From positions 1 to 64,000 of the forward strand of contig CAKVEC010000001.1 of NCBI GenBank assembly GCA_934728255.1: a stretch of DNA of 64,000 bases, read 5' to 3'. The notes under the pieces were generated by a model. It was not told where the DNA came from. It was given only the letters and a program-made list of their open reading frames with translations, and ran no database searches. Shown in pieces: positions 34,180 to 42,575 of this stretch (its first letter is position 1; each line of letters opens with the position of its first letter). The DNA is from an uncultured Bacteroidales bacterium (GTDB lineage: Bacteria > Bacteroidota > Bacteroidia > Bacteroidales > Paludibacteraceae). Both the position numbers and the translations under genes were made by a program.

Positions 34180-35454
34180 ATGAGTAAATTCCGTTTTCTC
34201 ATACACTCGGCAGGCGTGCGCAATTTTGCCAAACTCTTGTCTGCAAACGTGGTGGCGCAAGCCATCGGGCTGTTGGTTTATCCACTCCTTACTCGTCTTT
34301 ATGCGCCCGATGACTTCGGATTGCTGAATCTATTTTTGAGCATAGGGGGAATTCTTGCCTTGCTCGCTACTGCTGAATACCAATATGCAATCGTCTTGCC
34401 GCGGGATGGCAGAAAGGCACGTGCCATACTGCAATGTGGAGGTTTGATAACTTTTTGCGTAGTGGGGATTGTTCTGTTGAGTGTTCCTTTCTCACGCCCA
34501 ATAGCCATCCTCTTTAATGCTCCCGATTTAGCCAAATGGTATTGGTTGATGCCGGTCTATATATTGGTATCTGCCTGTTGGGTGTTGCTCAATTATTACT
34601 ACACGAGGCATAGGTATTTCGGGGCAATCAGCCGCTATCAAATGTCGCAGTCTGTTCTGAACGCCGGTGCCAAAATAGGCTGTGGCTATGCCGGTTTCCT
34701 GCATGGCGGATTGCTTTGCTCTACGGTTCTTTCCCCACTGGTGGCATTGGTGGTTAGTATTGCCGGCGCGTGGAAAAGGGGGTTGTGCGAAGTGCTGCAT
34801 ATTGATAAAAAGGTGTGCAGGGAGGTGGCACGGGAATATGCTAACTTTCCGAAATACTCGTTGCCGCGTGCGTTGGTGAATAACTTGAGTAACAGTTTGC
34901 CGTCCCTATTGCTGACACCTTTCTTCGGACTGGCAAATCTCGGCTTTTGGGGAATGGCACTTACTTTGGCATTCCGACCGATTAATATGATAGAGCAATC
35001 GCTGTATCAGGTTTTGTATCAGCATATTGCCGCCAAGGTAAATCGTCGGGAAGCAATACGTCCGATTCTGCGGCGTTTCAGTTTCTATGCTATGGGAATT
35101 ACTATCCCGTGTTTTGTGGCTCTCTACTTTGTTTTGCCATGGCTTACGCAGTGGCTGCTCGGCTCGGAATGGGAGATTACCGGTCATTATATCCGACTAA
35201 TGCTGCCGTGGTTGGCTATGAATATATTGGGGGCAACTATATCTTTTCTAATAGATGTTTTCCAGCAGCAGAAAATTAGTTTTTATATCGAATTAGCCTA
35301 CATCGCCTTCCGCCTGGCGGCTTTGTTGGTAGGCGTGTTGATGCATAATTTTTACTATGCAATAGCCGGATATTGTATGGTAGGATTTGTATTTAGTACG
35401 ATACAATTAGTGTGGTATATGCGTATGGTCAACGCTTACGAACGCAAGTTGTAA
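34180..35454 (+). CDS. Polysaccharide/lipid-linked oligosaccharide flippase (Wzx-like)
   Basis: 424 residues from the ATG at 34180, about 12 membrane helices. The N-terminal KLLSANVVAQAIGLLVYPLLTRLYAPDDFGLLNLF is typical of the MOP/MATE polysaccharide-export flippases. It would move undecaprenyl-linked glycan units across the inner membrane. The convergent glycosyltransferase gene overlaps its end by 19 nt, so the pair likely belongs to a surface-glycan locus, although polymerase and priming genes are not nearby. The 11-nt element copy C sits upstream. Confidence 0.9.
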   Translation: MSKFRFLIHSAGVRNFAKLLSANVVAQAIGLLVYPLLTRLYAPDDFGLLNLFLSIGGILALLATAEYQYAIVLPRDGRKARAILQCGGLITFCVVGIVLLSVPFSRPIAILFNAPDLAKWYWLMPVYILVSACWVLLNYYYTRHRYFGAISRYQMSQSVLNAGAKIGCGYAGFLHGGLLCSTVLSPLVALVVSIAGAWKRGLCEVLHIDKKVCREVAREYANFPKYSLPRALVNNLSNSLPSLLLTPFFGLANLGFWGMALTLAFRPINMIEQSLYQVLYQHIAAKVNRREAIRPILRRFSFYAMGITIPCFVALYFVLPWLTQWLLGSEWEITGHYIRLMLPWLAMNILGATISFLIDVFQQQKISFYIELAYIAFRLAALLVGVLMHNFYYAIAGYCMVGFVFSTIQLVWYMRMVNAYERKL

Positions 35455-36449
35455 ATCGTATCTTCGACCATTTGGACAAAGGGTGTTTCTACCAAACTCC
35501 AATTATATTTTTTTTGAGACAGGGTCAATGCTGCCTGACAATGTGAAAAGTATAAGGCGGGATTTTGTATATATCGGCTGATGACTTGTGCAATGTCTGA
35601 AGCAGAATCTGCCAATGAGGCGCAATCTTCAATCTCGGGAACTCCTTCTCGGATGGCTTTTAGATTTGTATATACGGACGGACGTCCGCATGCCATATAA
35701 TAAAATAATTTGATTGGGAGGCAGTAAGTGTTTTCTATATCGTTGTCGCGTAAATCCAAGAAAAGATCATATTGTGTAATGGTTTCGCAAAATGCCTTGA
35801 ATGGTAAATAAGGGAAGTATCGAGTTGTTTCTTTTTTTGCGGAGTTGCCAATGTGGGTGTTGGTGATAATGTCCAGTTGGATTTGTGTGTTCGGACATAG
35901 TGCCCTGACTCGGTTGATCACTTCGAGTACACGAAAATATCCCTTTTCTTTGGTTAGGGGACCTGCGTATAATAGTTTGCAGCATTGTGTAATGTTGCGT
36001 GGAGGCAATGCTGAAATGTATTTCAAGTCGGGATAATAGGGAAGGTAGGTATATGGTTTATTCGGGAATAAGCAACGGAACGGACGTGATTTATAGTATT
36101 CCCCAAAGATAAATGCATCGCTCCTGTAGCCGGTCCATAGGCTTGCAATGCACATAAGTATTGCTTTTGGAATAATGAGAAAAGGGTTTACCCGAAGGTT
36201 TTTTTTAGAAGGATACCATTCGGTTATGTCATATATCAATTTTGTTTTGCTGTTGCGTGCTTTCCATAGTGCTCTCGGTGTGTCCGCAATGATTACATCT
36301 GCATCAGTGGTGTCTGCCCGAAATGTAGCCAATTGATCCTTTCCGAGAACTTCTACGTTTATGCCGTTTTCTTGTAATGCGGCTGCTTGATGATACCAGA
36401 CTCTGTCATCATTGGCATAATGTGCCGATTGTAGAAAAAGTACTTTCAT
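35436..36449 (-). CDS. GT4-like glycosyltransferase
   Basis: 337 residues. The N-terminal VLFLQSAHYANDDRVWYHQAAALQENGINVEVLG and the C-terminal half (LLYAGPLTKEKGYFRVLEVI, CLPIKLFYYMACGRPSVYTN) match the GT-B fold of GT4-type transferases, including a sugar-nucleotide site near the conserved KLFYYMACGRP. It probably adds a sugar to a cell-surface glycan. The coding sequence is A+T-richer than nearby housekeeping genes. Its ATG overlaps the stop of a remnant frame just upstream (ATGA), and its 3' end overlaps the flippase gene on the other strand. Confidence 0.87.
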   Translation of the reverse strand: MKVLFLQSAHYANDDRVWYHQAAALQENGINVEVLGKDQLATFRADTTDADVIIADTPRALWKARNSKTKLIYDITEWYPSKKNLRVNPFLIIPKAILMCIASLWTGYRSDAFIFGEYYKSRPFRCLFPNKPYTYLPYYPDLKYISALPPRNITQCCKLLYAGPLTKEKGYFRVLEVINRVRALCPNTQIQLDIITNTHIGNSAKKETTRYFPYLPFKAFCETITQYDLFLDLRDNDIENTYCLPIKLFYYMACGRPSVYTNLKAIREGVPEIEDCASLADSASDIAQVISRYIQNPALYFSHCQAALTLSQKKYNWSLVETPFVQMVEDTIYNLRS

Positions 36450-36550
36450 ATTTTATCATCTGACCAACTGTGTCCAATGTCCCCATGCTCGTCTATTACA
36501 AACGGAAAGTCTTCAGATAATCGGATACGAAAACATCTGTACAAATTCTG
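36446..36550 (-). pseudogene. C-terminal remnant of a lost gene upstream of the glycosyltransferase
   Basis: A 34-codon open stretch without an ATG reads ...LSEDFPFVIDEHGDIGHSW and ends in TGA overlapping the glycosyltransferase ATG, the normal arrangement of two coupled genes. The residues look like real protein rather than noise. I cannot name the family. It may be the tail of a deleted glycan gene, or a tiny TTG-started gene. Confidence 0.4.
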
Positions 36551-36582
36551 TTAATGTGGCAGATAGTATTCTGCATTTCGCA

Positions 36583-37542
36583 TTACCGGTATCTTAACTC
36601 TCTGATTTTGTTCCACCATACCGCTAAACGGAATAGCGGTTTGTAGTATTTCTCTACACTATAATAGGTGGTTGGTGTGCTACCGAATTGTTTGTAGTGG
36701 TTTGCCACCCCGCGTATCATACTGCCTTCAAAATCGAATATCACTTGCTTCTCCCGTGCCAATTTTATGGATTCCAGTACCAATAATGCCCCTGCACCGG
36801 AGTTCCTGTGCTCCAGACTATAGCAGGGTATTAGGTAATACATCAATCGGTTGTCCCATACCAAGAACGCAGCGGCACATACATCGCCATCGGCGTTTTT
36901 GGTACATAGAATTTCGCATTGCCCGTTTCGCCGTGCCTTGCGTTCCAATACCATAAAAAACTCTCGTGAATAGGTCAACTGTTTGCGCTGTTCCGTCATG
37001 CAACGCGAATGGAAACGGTAAAAATCTTCGGGCGACATACCCCGCTCGGCGTGCAAACTCAATGCCCGTTGTAGTTGGCGTTTCTTGTTTTTGGAGAAAT
37101 TGTCAATTACTTTGTTTAGGTCGCTCAAGTCCTCTATCCTGTATGTTATGCGCTCGCGTGTCTTAAAGCCCAACGCCCGCATAGCATCTACGCAAAGACT
37201 GCCCGCAGGGTATTGCTGATAGTAGTATGACAGGTGCAATTGATCTAATTGTTCGCTCAACCGGCGGCACACTTCGGCGGTTTTCCATTTGTCTTCGGTA
37301 ACCTCTGCGGCTACCCATATTCCGCCAATCTGCGTCTGTTGCGGCATAATGATATACCGCATCCATGCCCGTTTACGAAGCAGATAGGGGAGAACGGCCA
37401 GTATCTCCCCCTCTGCATCTTCTGCAATCAGAACGTCCCATTCTTTTCCTGCACATACCGCATCCAGCCACCATGGTTGCATAGTCAGCGGCATATACTC
37501 CTGCTCTTTAGCCCATTCGATGAAACGCTCCTTGTTGCTCAT
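36583..37542 (-). CDS. FemAB/GNAT-like acyltransferase
   Basis: 319 residues. MPLTMQPWWLDAVC with later FSKNKKRQLQRALS, RNGQCEILCTKNADGDVCAAAFLVWDNRLMYYLIPCYS and VIFDFEGSMIRGVANHYKQFGSTPTTYY match the acetyltransferase-like proteins of the FemAB/GNAT (DUF482-like) type found beside glycan genes. These transfer amino-acid or acyl groups to cell-wall or lipid-linked substrates. The substrate is unknown. It is followed by the remnant frame and the glycosyltransferase, and preceded by ssb (27 nt). Confidence 0.75.
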   Translation of the reverse strand: MSNKERFIEWAKEQEYMPLTMQPWWLDAVCAGKEWDVLIAEDAEGEILAVLPYLLRKRAWMRYIIMPQQTQIGGIWVAAEVTEDKWKTAEVCRRLSEQLDQLHLSYYYQQYPAGSLCVDAMRALGFKTRERITYRIEDLSDLNKVIDNFSKNKKRQLQRALSLHAERGMSPEDFYRFHSRCMTEQRKQLTYSREFFMVLERKARRNGQCEILCTKNADGDVCAAAFLVWDNRLMYYLIPCYSLEHRNSGAGALLVLESIKLAREKQVIFDFEGSMIRGVANHYKQFGSTPTTYYSVEKYYKPLFRLAVWWNKIRELRYR

Positions 37543-37569
37543 ATTTCGAAAATAATGTTTTTGCCGGTC

Positions 37570-38010
37570 TTAGAAGATGTTTTCTTCTTGGAACCCGTCA
37601 TTATCGCCTACCGGTTCGGTAGTGTTTTCTGCGGGTGTGGTGTCTGCGTTGTTGCGTCCTGTATTCTGGTATTCAGCAGGGCGGTATAATATCTGTACAT
37701 TCTCTGCAATCACTTCGGTTTTGCGGCGGATTTGTCCGTCTTTTTCCCAAGTGCGGGTCTGCAGTTTACCCTCTACATATACTTTCATTCCTTTGCGCAC
37801 ATAGCGTTCTGCCCATTCGGCGAGATTGCGCCAGAGTACAATGGCGTGCCAATCGGTTTTGTCGGGCACTTGTGTGCCGTTTTGCATAGTGTAACCGCGC
37901 TCCGTGGTGGCAAGGTTGAAATTAGCAATGGCTACACCGCGATCCAAGTAGCGTACTTCGGGGTCGGAACCCACGTTTCCAATGAGGATAACTTTGTTTA
38001 CAGATGACAT
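37570..38010 (-). CDS. ssb: Single-stranded DNA-binding protein
   Basis: 146 residues. The OB fold starts MSSVNKVILIGNVGSDPEVRYLDRG and has WHAIVLWRNLAEWAERYVRKGMKVYVEGKLQTRTWEKDGQIRRKTEV, the core of bacterial SSB. The acidic tail ends DGFQEENIF rather than the usual DDDIPF, but keeps an acidic run before hydrophobic residues for partner binding. It protects single strands during replication and repair. It is transcribed from a promoter divergent to the phosphatase gene. Confidence 0.95.
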   Translation of the reverse strand: MSSVNKVILIGNVGSDPEVRYLDRGVAIANFNLATTERGYTMQNGTQVPDKTDWHAIVLWRNLAEWAERYVRKGMKVYVEGKLQTRTWEKDGQIRRKTEVIAENVQILYRPAEYQNTGRNNADTTPAENTTEPVGDNDGFQEENIF

Positions 38011-38068
38011 AGTTTGGTCAGTTTTTATTAGGGTCGTTATAAAAATTGTGTTTCGTGCATATTTGCTG

Positions 38069-38099
38069 CAAAATTACGACTTTTTTTGCACATATCAAA
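38069..38099 (-). promoter_or_regulatory. ssb promoter
   Basis: Minus strand TAATTTTG (38069-38076) with TTTG at 38096-38099, 19 nt apart. It overlaps the opposite promoter (38085-38116), so the two polymerases would compete. Confidence 0.65.
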
Positions 38100-38116
38100 A
38101 TTTTGCTATAACTTTG
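38085..38116 (+). promoter_or_regulatory. Promoter of the secreted phosphatase/nuclease gene
   Basis: TTTG (38085-38088) and TAACTTTG (38109-38116), 20 nt apart. Confidence 0.7.
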
Positions 38117-38139
38117 CAGCGATTTACTAACTTTCCGTT

Positions 38140-39198
38140 ATGAGACACACATCGCTTTGGGTATTGTTATTGGGCTTACTGCTCTGTTCATCCCTTTTTG
38201 CGCAAAACGAGACGTATGTGCGCTGTATTGCCTTTTATAATCTCGAGAACCTATTTGATACCATTCACGACGAGGGTAAAAACGATTATGAGTATTTGCC
38301 CGATGGCGGAATGAAATGGACATCGCTCAAGTATGAGCACAAGATTCATAATATGGGGTATGCGATCTCACAACTCGGTACGGACGAAGATCCGCGCGGT
38401 GCAGTCTGTGTGGGTGTTTCCGAGGTGGAGAATATGCGCTGCATGGAGGACTTGTGCGCCGAGACCAACAAATACGATCGCCGTTACAAACCCATTCTGC
38501 TTGAGGGTCCTGACCGCCGTGGTGTGGATGTCGGATTTATGTACGATAGTACAGCTTTCCGACCGGTGTCTGTTCGCGGACACGAACTGCACGCCCATTA
38601 TGCGGATGGCGGAGTCGTGAGGAGTCGTCTTCAATTGCTTGTTTCCGGTTATCTGATCGGCGAAGGCTCCCCAGAGAAAATACATATACTGGTGAATCAC
38701 TGGCCGAGCCGTTATGGCGGTGAACTCTCGTCGCGCCCCTCACGAGATACAGCGGCTATGCTCACCCGCGACATCTGTGACAGTATCTACCGCCGCGAAC
38801 CGCAAGCCAAAATTATCATTATGGGCGACTTGAATGATGATCCGTTCAATCATAGTTGTGCTGAAGTTCTTGGGGCAAAGAAGACCCGCGAAGAGGTGGG
38901 AAAGCAGGGGTATTTCAATACTATGTGGCAGAAATTGGATCGTGGTATCGGTTCGCTGGCATATAATGGTAGTTGGAACTTGTTTGACCAGATTATTATC
39001 TCCGAGCCGCTGATGAATGCCAAACTCGAATCGGGCAAGTGGACTTATTGGAAATCGCAGATATTTAATAAGGAGTTTCTCACGGTGCAGGAGGGTAAAG
39101 ACAAAGGTACGCCTCTGCGTACGCACAAATCGGGCGTTTGGCAAGATGGTTACGGCGACCACTATCCCACAATGATTTACCTTATCCGCAAGAAATAA
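38140..39198 (+). CDS. Secreted endonuclease/exonuclease/phosphatase-family protein
   Basis: 352 residues with signal peptide MRHTSLWVLLLGLLLCSSLFAQ. EEP motifs are present: AFYNLENLFDT, VGVSEVENM (catalytic Glu), IHILVNHWPSR, IMGDLNDDP and GDHYPTMIYL. Members cleave phosphodiesters in nucleic acids, phospholipids or inositol phosphates; the Bacteroidetes secreted forms are poorly characterised. The substrate cannot be read from the sequence. Confidence 0.9.
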   Translation: MRHTSLWVLLLGLLLCSSLFAQNETYVRCIAFYNLENLFDTIHDEGKNDYEYLPDGGMKWTSLKYEHKIHNMGYAISQLGTDEDPRGAVCVGVSEVENMRCMEDLCAETNKYDRRYKPILLEGPDRRGVDVGFMYDSTAFRPVSVRGHELHAHYADGGVVRSRLQLLVSGYLIGEGSPEKIHILVNHWPSRYGGELSSRPSRDTAAMLTRDICDSIYRREPQAKIIIMGDLNDDPFNHSCAEVLGAKKTREEVGKQGYFNTMWQKLDRGIGSLAYNGSWNLFDQIIISEPLMNAKLESGKWTYWKSQIFNKEFLTVQEGKDKGTPLRTHKSGVWQDGYGDHYPTMIYLIRKK

Positions 39199-39245
39199 GA
39201 TGCGATACGGATACAAATGTTCTATTTTACCGAGAGAATAAGGTA

Positions 39246-39290
39246 TGCGTATCCTATAACCATCCACCTCACATCCACCTTACTTTTCTA
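39246..39290 (-). repeat. 11-nt array (2 units) within a dispersed spacer word
   Basis: CATCCACCTCA and CATCCACCTTA (39261-39282) are adjacent 11-mers. Read on the minus strand, GAAAAGTAAGGTGGATG and GGTTATAGGATA are identical to blocks in 56954-56981. The spacer 39199-39397 also has a small GAACGC/GCGTTC palindrome and repeated TTCTAACAGC words just before the DUF4290 gene. Confidence 0.65.
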
Positions 39291-39397
39291 TAGTGTGGAA
39301 AAGACGAAAATGTTGTATTTTTCTTCAGGACTAACTTCTAACAGCGAACGCAGTGAGCGTTCTAATTTCTAACAGCCGTCAGGCGGTCTAAAAAACA

Positions 39398-39712
39398 ATG
39401 AAACAGACTTTGACACGTAACACCACGCCCATTCGTATGCGCAACTACGGGCGTATTATTCAGGATATGATTGCCTACGCCTGTACTATTGAAAACCAGC
39501 AGGAGCGTGAGGCATTGGTGCTGTATATTGCGCAGTGTATGCGCCAAAAGAATTTGGTTTGGAACAAAGACCAAGAATCCGGACTCAGTCGTGTTCGTGA
39601 GGATTTGGAACGCCTGTCTGACGGAAAGATTCGTTGTGATTTCCCTGCTTTCGAGGCACTCCCCGCTGCCCGCGTTTCCGCTCCCGACCAAAACAAGAAA
39701 AAGAAAAGATAG
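39398..39712 (+). CDS. DUF4290-family small protein
   Basis: 104 residues: MRNYGRIIQDMIAYACTIENQQEREALVLYIAQCM resembles the Bacteroidetes DUF4290 start (EYGRxIQxMVxxAxTIExREER). It is about half the usual length; the C-terminal half of the family is missing, and it ends KKKKR. The cellular role of the family is unknown. It is followed after 149 nt by prs. Confidence 0.75.
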   Translation: MKQTLTRNTTPIRMRNYGRIIQDMIAYACTIENQQEREALVLYIAQCMRQKNLVWNKDQESGLSRVREDLERLSDGKIRCDFPAFEALPAARVSAPDQNKKKKR

Positions 39713-39717
39713 GGGTC

Positions 39718-39858
39718 TTGACAGGCGGCCCTGCGGAAGTCCGAGTTAGTCGGTTTGTTACGCCGATGAGTTCGGAAGGACGCGAGGGAGATGTGCTTGA
39801 CTCAGGTTTATAAACTTTTTTCCTTTCGTGGACTTTTTGCAAAGTCCTCAAACAAAAC
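39718..39858 (+). ncRNA. Candidate structured leader upstream of prs
   Basis: TCCGAgttAGTCGG-loop-CCGATgagTTCGGA (about 39740-39778) can form a two-part stem. A perfect GGACTTT-TTGC-AAAGTCC hairpin (about 39830-39847) lies just before the prs ATG. There is no open frame. No known riboswitch class is recognised; it may be a prs leader or an intergenic repeat. Confidence 0.35.
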
Positions 39859-39861
39859 ATT

Positions 39862-40824
39862 ATGGCAACAGAATTAAGTCCGTACAAGGTTTTTGCGGGC
39901 TCCAAGGGTGAAGCCCTTGCACAGCGTATTTGTGAACAACTCGGCTGTAAATTGGGCGATGTACACATCGACCGTTTTTCTGATGGTGAGTTTGCAGCCT
40001 ATTTCAACGAGTCCGTTCGCGGGCATTCGGTCTATCTCGTGCAATCCACCTGCCCCAGCAGCGACAACCTTATGGAGTTGCTTCTGATGATTGATGCCGC
40101 CAAGCGTGCCAGTGCCTACAAGGTGATTGCCGTCATTCCGTATTTCGGTTGGGCGCGTCAGGACCGCAAGGATAAACCGCGTGTTTCTATCGGTGCCAAA
40201 TTAGTTGCCAATATGATTCAGGGTGCGGGTGCCGACCGTGTTATCACCGTTGACCTCCACGCCGACCAGATACAGGGCTTTTTTGATATTCCTGTTGACC
40301 ATATCTATGGTTCCAATGTGCTTGCTCCGTATGTGGCGAGCCTGAACCTGAAGAAACTGATTGTTGCTTCTCCTGATGTGGGCGGTTCGAAGCGTGCTGC
40401 GGCTTTTGCTAAGAAAATGCACGGTATGACTGACCGCGATGTGCCGATGGTAATCTGCTACAAGAACCGTGAGGTGTTCAACCAGGTGAGCGAGATACGT
40501 GTGCTGGGTGATGTGTATGGTAAAGATGTGATCATTGTGGACGATATGGCGGATACGGCGGGTACGCTCTGCAAAGCGGCAGAGGTGATGAAGAAAGCGG
40601 GTGCGAAGAGTGTGCGTGCGGTGGTCAGCCACGGTATTATGTCGGGTCCCGCTTGCGAGCGCATAGAGAACAGTGAGTTGGAGGAATTGGTGTTCACCGA
40701 CTCCTTGCCGTTTGATACCGCCCGTTGCAGCAAAGTACATGTTGAGAGTCTGGCTAAACCGATTGCCCTCACTATCCAGGCAATCCAGACCCACTCCAGT
40801 GTCAGCGAACTGAATATCCACTAA
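39862..40824 (+). CDS. prs: Ribose-phosphate pyrophosphokinase
   Basis: 320 residues, full length. FAGSKGEALAQRICEQLG, SDGEFAAYFNESVRG, FGWARQDRKDKPR (ATP loop), DLHADQIQGFF and the PRPP loop VIIVDDMADTAGTL are all present. It makes PRPP from ribose 5-phosphate and ATP for nucleotide, His and Trp synthesis. A terminator follows directly. Confidence 0.97.
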   Translation: MATELSPYKVFAGSKGEALAQRICEQLGCKLGDVHIDRFSDGEFAAYFNESVRGHSVYLVQSTCPSSDNLMELLLMIDAAKRASAYKVIAVIPYFGWARQDRKDKPRVSIGAKLVANMIQGAGADRVITVDLHADQIQGFFDIPVDHIYGSNVLAPYVASLNLKKLIVASPDVGGSKRAAAFAKKMHGMTDRDVPMVICYKNREVFNQVSEIRVLGDVYGKDVIIVDDMADTAGTLCKAAEVMKKAGAKSVRAVVSHGIMSGPACERIENSELEELVFTDSLPFDTARCSKVHVESLAKPIALTIQAIQTHSSVSELNIH

Positions 40825-40829
40825 CGAAT

Positions 40830-40873
40830 GATAGCACCTATGGTGTCCAATTGCGGTCGCTATGGGTGCTATT
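40830..40873 (+). terminator. prs terminator
   Basis: ATAGCACC (40831-40838) and GGTGCTAT (40865-40872) form the base of an imperfect hairpin beginning 7 nt after the stop and followed by a T-rich stretch. Confidence 0.6.
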
Positions 40874-40949
40874 TATTATGTTCTATTCAGCCCTATTAGT
40901 CTAATTAGTCCCATTGGTCTAATTTTAATTAACGTTTCCTGTCAGTCAA

Positions 40950-41939
40950 ATGAAGAAATCTCTTTTCGGACTATTGATGTTGCTCTTGGTATTTGCGTCC
41001 TGCGGCAACAAGAAAGCCGCTCCCGTAGAGCGTCCTGCTTTTGCAGCAGACTCGGCATACCAGTTTATCTCCCGTCAGTTGCGTTTTGGACCGCGTGTGC
41101 CGAACAGCAAATCACACACAGATTGTGCCATATTTTTGATGCAACAACTGCGTGCCTATGGTGCGGATGTTGAGTTGCAAAAAGGTTCAATGCTCGACTA
41201 TAGCGGACGCCCGCAGGCGGTTTTTAATATAATCGGGCATTTCTATACCGACGATACGCGCGACCGATCGCGCGTCCTCCTTTGCGCCCACTACGACACG
41301 CGCCCTTGGTGTGATGAGGAAGAGGAGTACGAAAACCGTTTCCTGAATGTCCCCGGTGCCAACGATGGTGCCAGCGGGGTGGGGGTGCTGCTTGAGGTGG
41401 CACGCCAACTTGGCAAACAGATAGCCGACTCCACGCTTTCTGCACCTGTGGATATTGTTTTCTTTGATTGTGAGGATATGGGTACTCCGCAGTTCTATAC
41501 GGGTATCGAGCGCGAAAATACATGGTGTCTTGGCAGCCAACTATGGGCTTCCGAATATGCCAAGAACGCAAACAACGCCAACAGCGTGAAATACCGTTTT
41601 GGCATTCTGCTTGATATGGTTGGTGCGCCCGATGCGTCTTTCCCGCGTGAGATGTATTCCGTACAGTATGCCGAGAGTTATGTAGAAACCATCTGGCGTG
41701 CTGCTGCGGCATTGGGCTACGGGCGGTATTTTGTCAATCAGCAGGCGTACCCCATAGTGGACGACCACTATTATGTCAATACCCTTGCGGGTATACCCTG
41801 TGTGGATATTATCCACTATGATACACGTAACGCTACGGGTTTTCCTTCGTGGTGGCACACGCAGCAGGACGATATGCGTAATATCAGTACCGCTACTCTT
41901 CAAGCCGTAGGCGAAACCATTCTATCTGTCATTCGCTAA
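40950..41939 (+). CDS. M28-family glutaminyl-cyclase-like lipoprotein
   Basis: 329 residues. A signal with lipobox (LLLVFASCGNKK, Cys18) predicts a periplasmic-facing lipoprotein. The zinc aminopeptidase fold shows LLCAHYDTRPW, VPGANDGASGVGVLLE, VFFDCEDMG and VDIIHYDTR, matching the type II glutaminyl cyclases reported in Bacteroidetes, which cyclise N-terminal Gln on exported proteins. A plain M28 peptidase cannot be ruled out. It forms a run with the next three genes (spacings 8, 4 and 1 nt). Confidence 0.85.
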   Translation: MKKSLFGLLMLLLVFASCGNKKAAPVERPAFAADSAYQFISRQLRFGPRVPNSKSHTDCAIFLMQQLRAYGADVELQKGSMLDYSGRPQAVFNIIGHFYTDDTRDRSRVLLCAHYDTRPWCDEEEEYENRFLNVPGANDGASGVGVLLEVARQLGKQIADSTLSAPVDIVFFDCEDMGTPQFYTGIERENTWCLGSQLWASEYAKNANNANSVKYRFGILLDMVGAPDASFPREMYSVQYAESYVETIWRAAAALGYGRYFVNQQAYPIVDDHYYVNTLAGIPCVDIIHYDTRNATGFPSWWHTQQDDMRNISTATLQAVGETILSVIR

Positions 41940-41947
41940 CAATCTTT

Positions 41948-42571
41948 GTGAAACATAAGTTTTTTTCTATATGGTTTGTTTTGGCAGGTTTGCTCTTTTC
42001 GACAGACCTGCTTGCGCTGACGCGCGAAGAACGTATGTCAGCACGCAATGAACTGCGTATCGGTTGGGGAGATATGCTTTATGAAACGGCAATGTACCAC
42101 AACTCCAACAGTACCAACCGGTATCGCTATACAGGACATATCTTTGCCGAGTACCAGTACTATCTTCGTCCGTGGTTCTCGCTTGGCGTGCAGGCTGACT
42201 ATGAACAAGTATGGTGGGATGTTACTAAAGAGGGCATTCAGCCGCTGCCTGCTCCGAGCAAAGACCATTCGTTTTACAATGCCTGTATTCTTCCTTCTAT
42301 GCGTTTCACCTATTGCCACAAACCGTGCGTCAATCTCTATTCGGCACTGATGTTCGGCGTGGGTGTCAATGGCGGTACGGAAATGGATATGTACGGGCGT
42401 ACATTAGCATGGACACCGGCATGGGGTTTTACGCTATTGGGTATCAAAGCGGGGGGAAAGCATTGCTTTGCATCGGTTGAGATAGGTGCTTTGAATGCCA
42501 TTGCAGGGCGTAATTTCATCTATATGCTCGGGTCGCGAATGTTCTCCGCCTCTATTGGTTGTAATTTTTAG
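41948..42571 (+). CDS. Small outer-membrane beta-barrel protein
   Basis: 207 residues initiated at GTG 41948, with signal peptide (MKHKFFSIWFVLAGLLFSTDLLA). Alternating strands follow (YRYTGHIFAEYQYYLRPWFSLGVQADYEQVWW; HCFASVEIGALNAIAG), and it ends with FSASIGCNF, a C-terminal Phe typical of barrels assembled by BAM. The strand pattern suggests an eight-stranded barrel. Function unknown. It lies between the glutaminyl cyclase gene and the lipase-like gene. Confidence 0.75.
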   Translation: MKHKFFSIWFVLAGLLFSTDLLALTREERMSARNELRIGWGDMLYETAMYHNSNSTNRYRYTGHIFAEYQYYLRPWFSLGVQADYEQVWWDVTKEGIQPLPAPSKDHSFYNACILPSMRFTYCHKPCVNLYSALMFGVGVNGGTEMDMYGRTLAWTPAWGFTLLGIKAGGKHCFASVEIGALNAIAGRNFIYMLGSRMFSASIGCNF

Positions 42572-42575
42572 GAGT

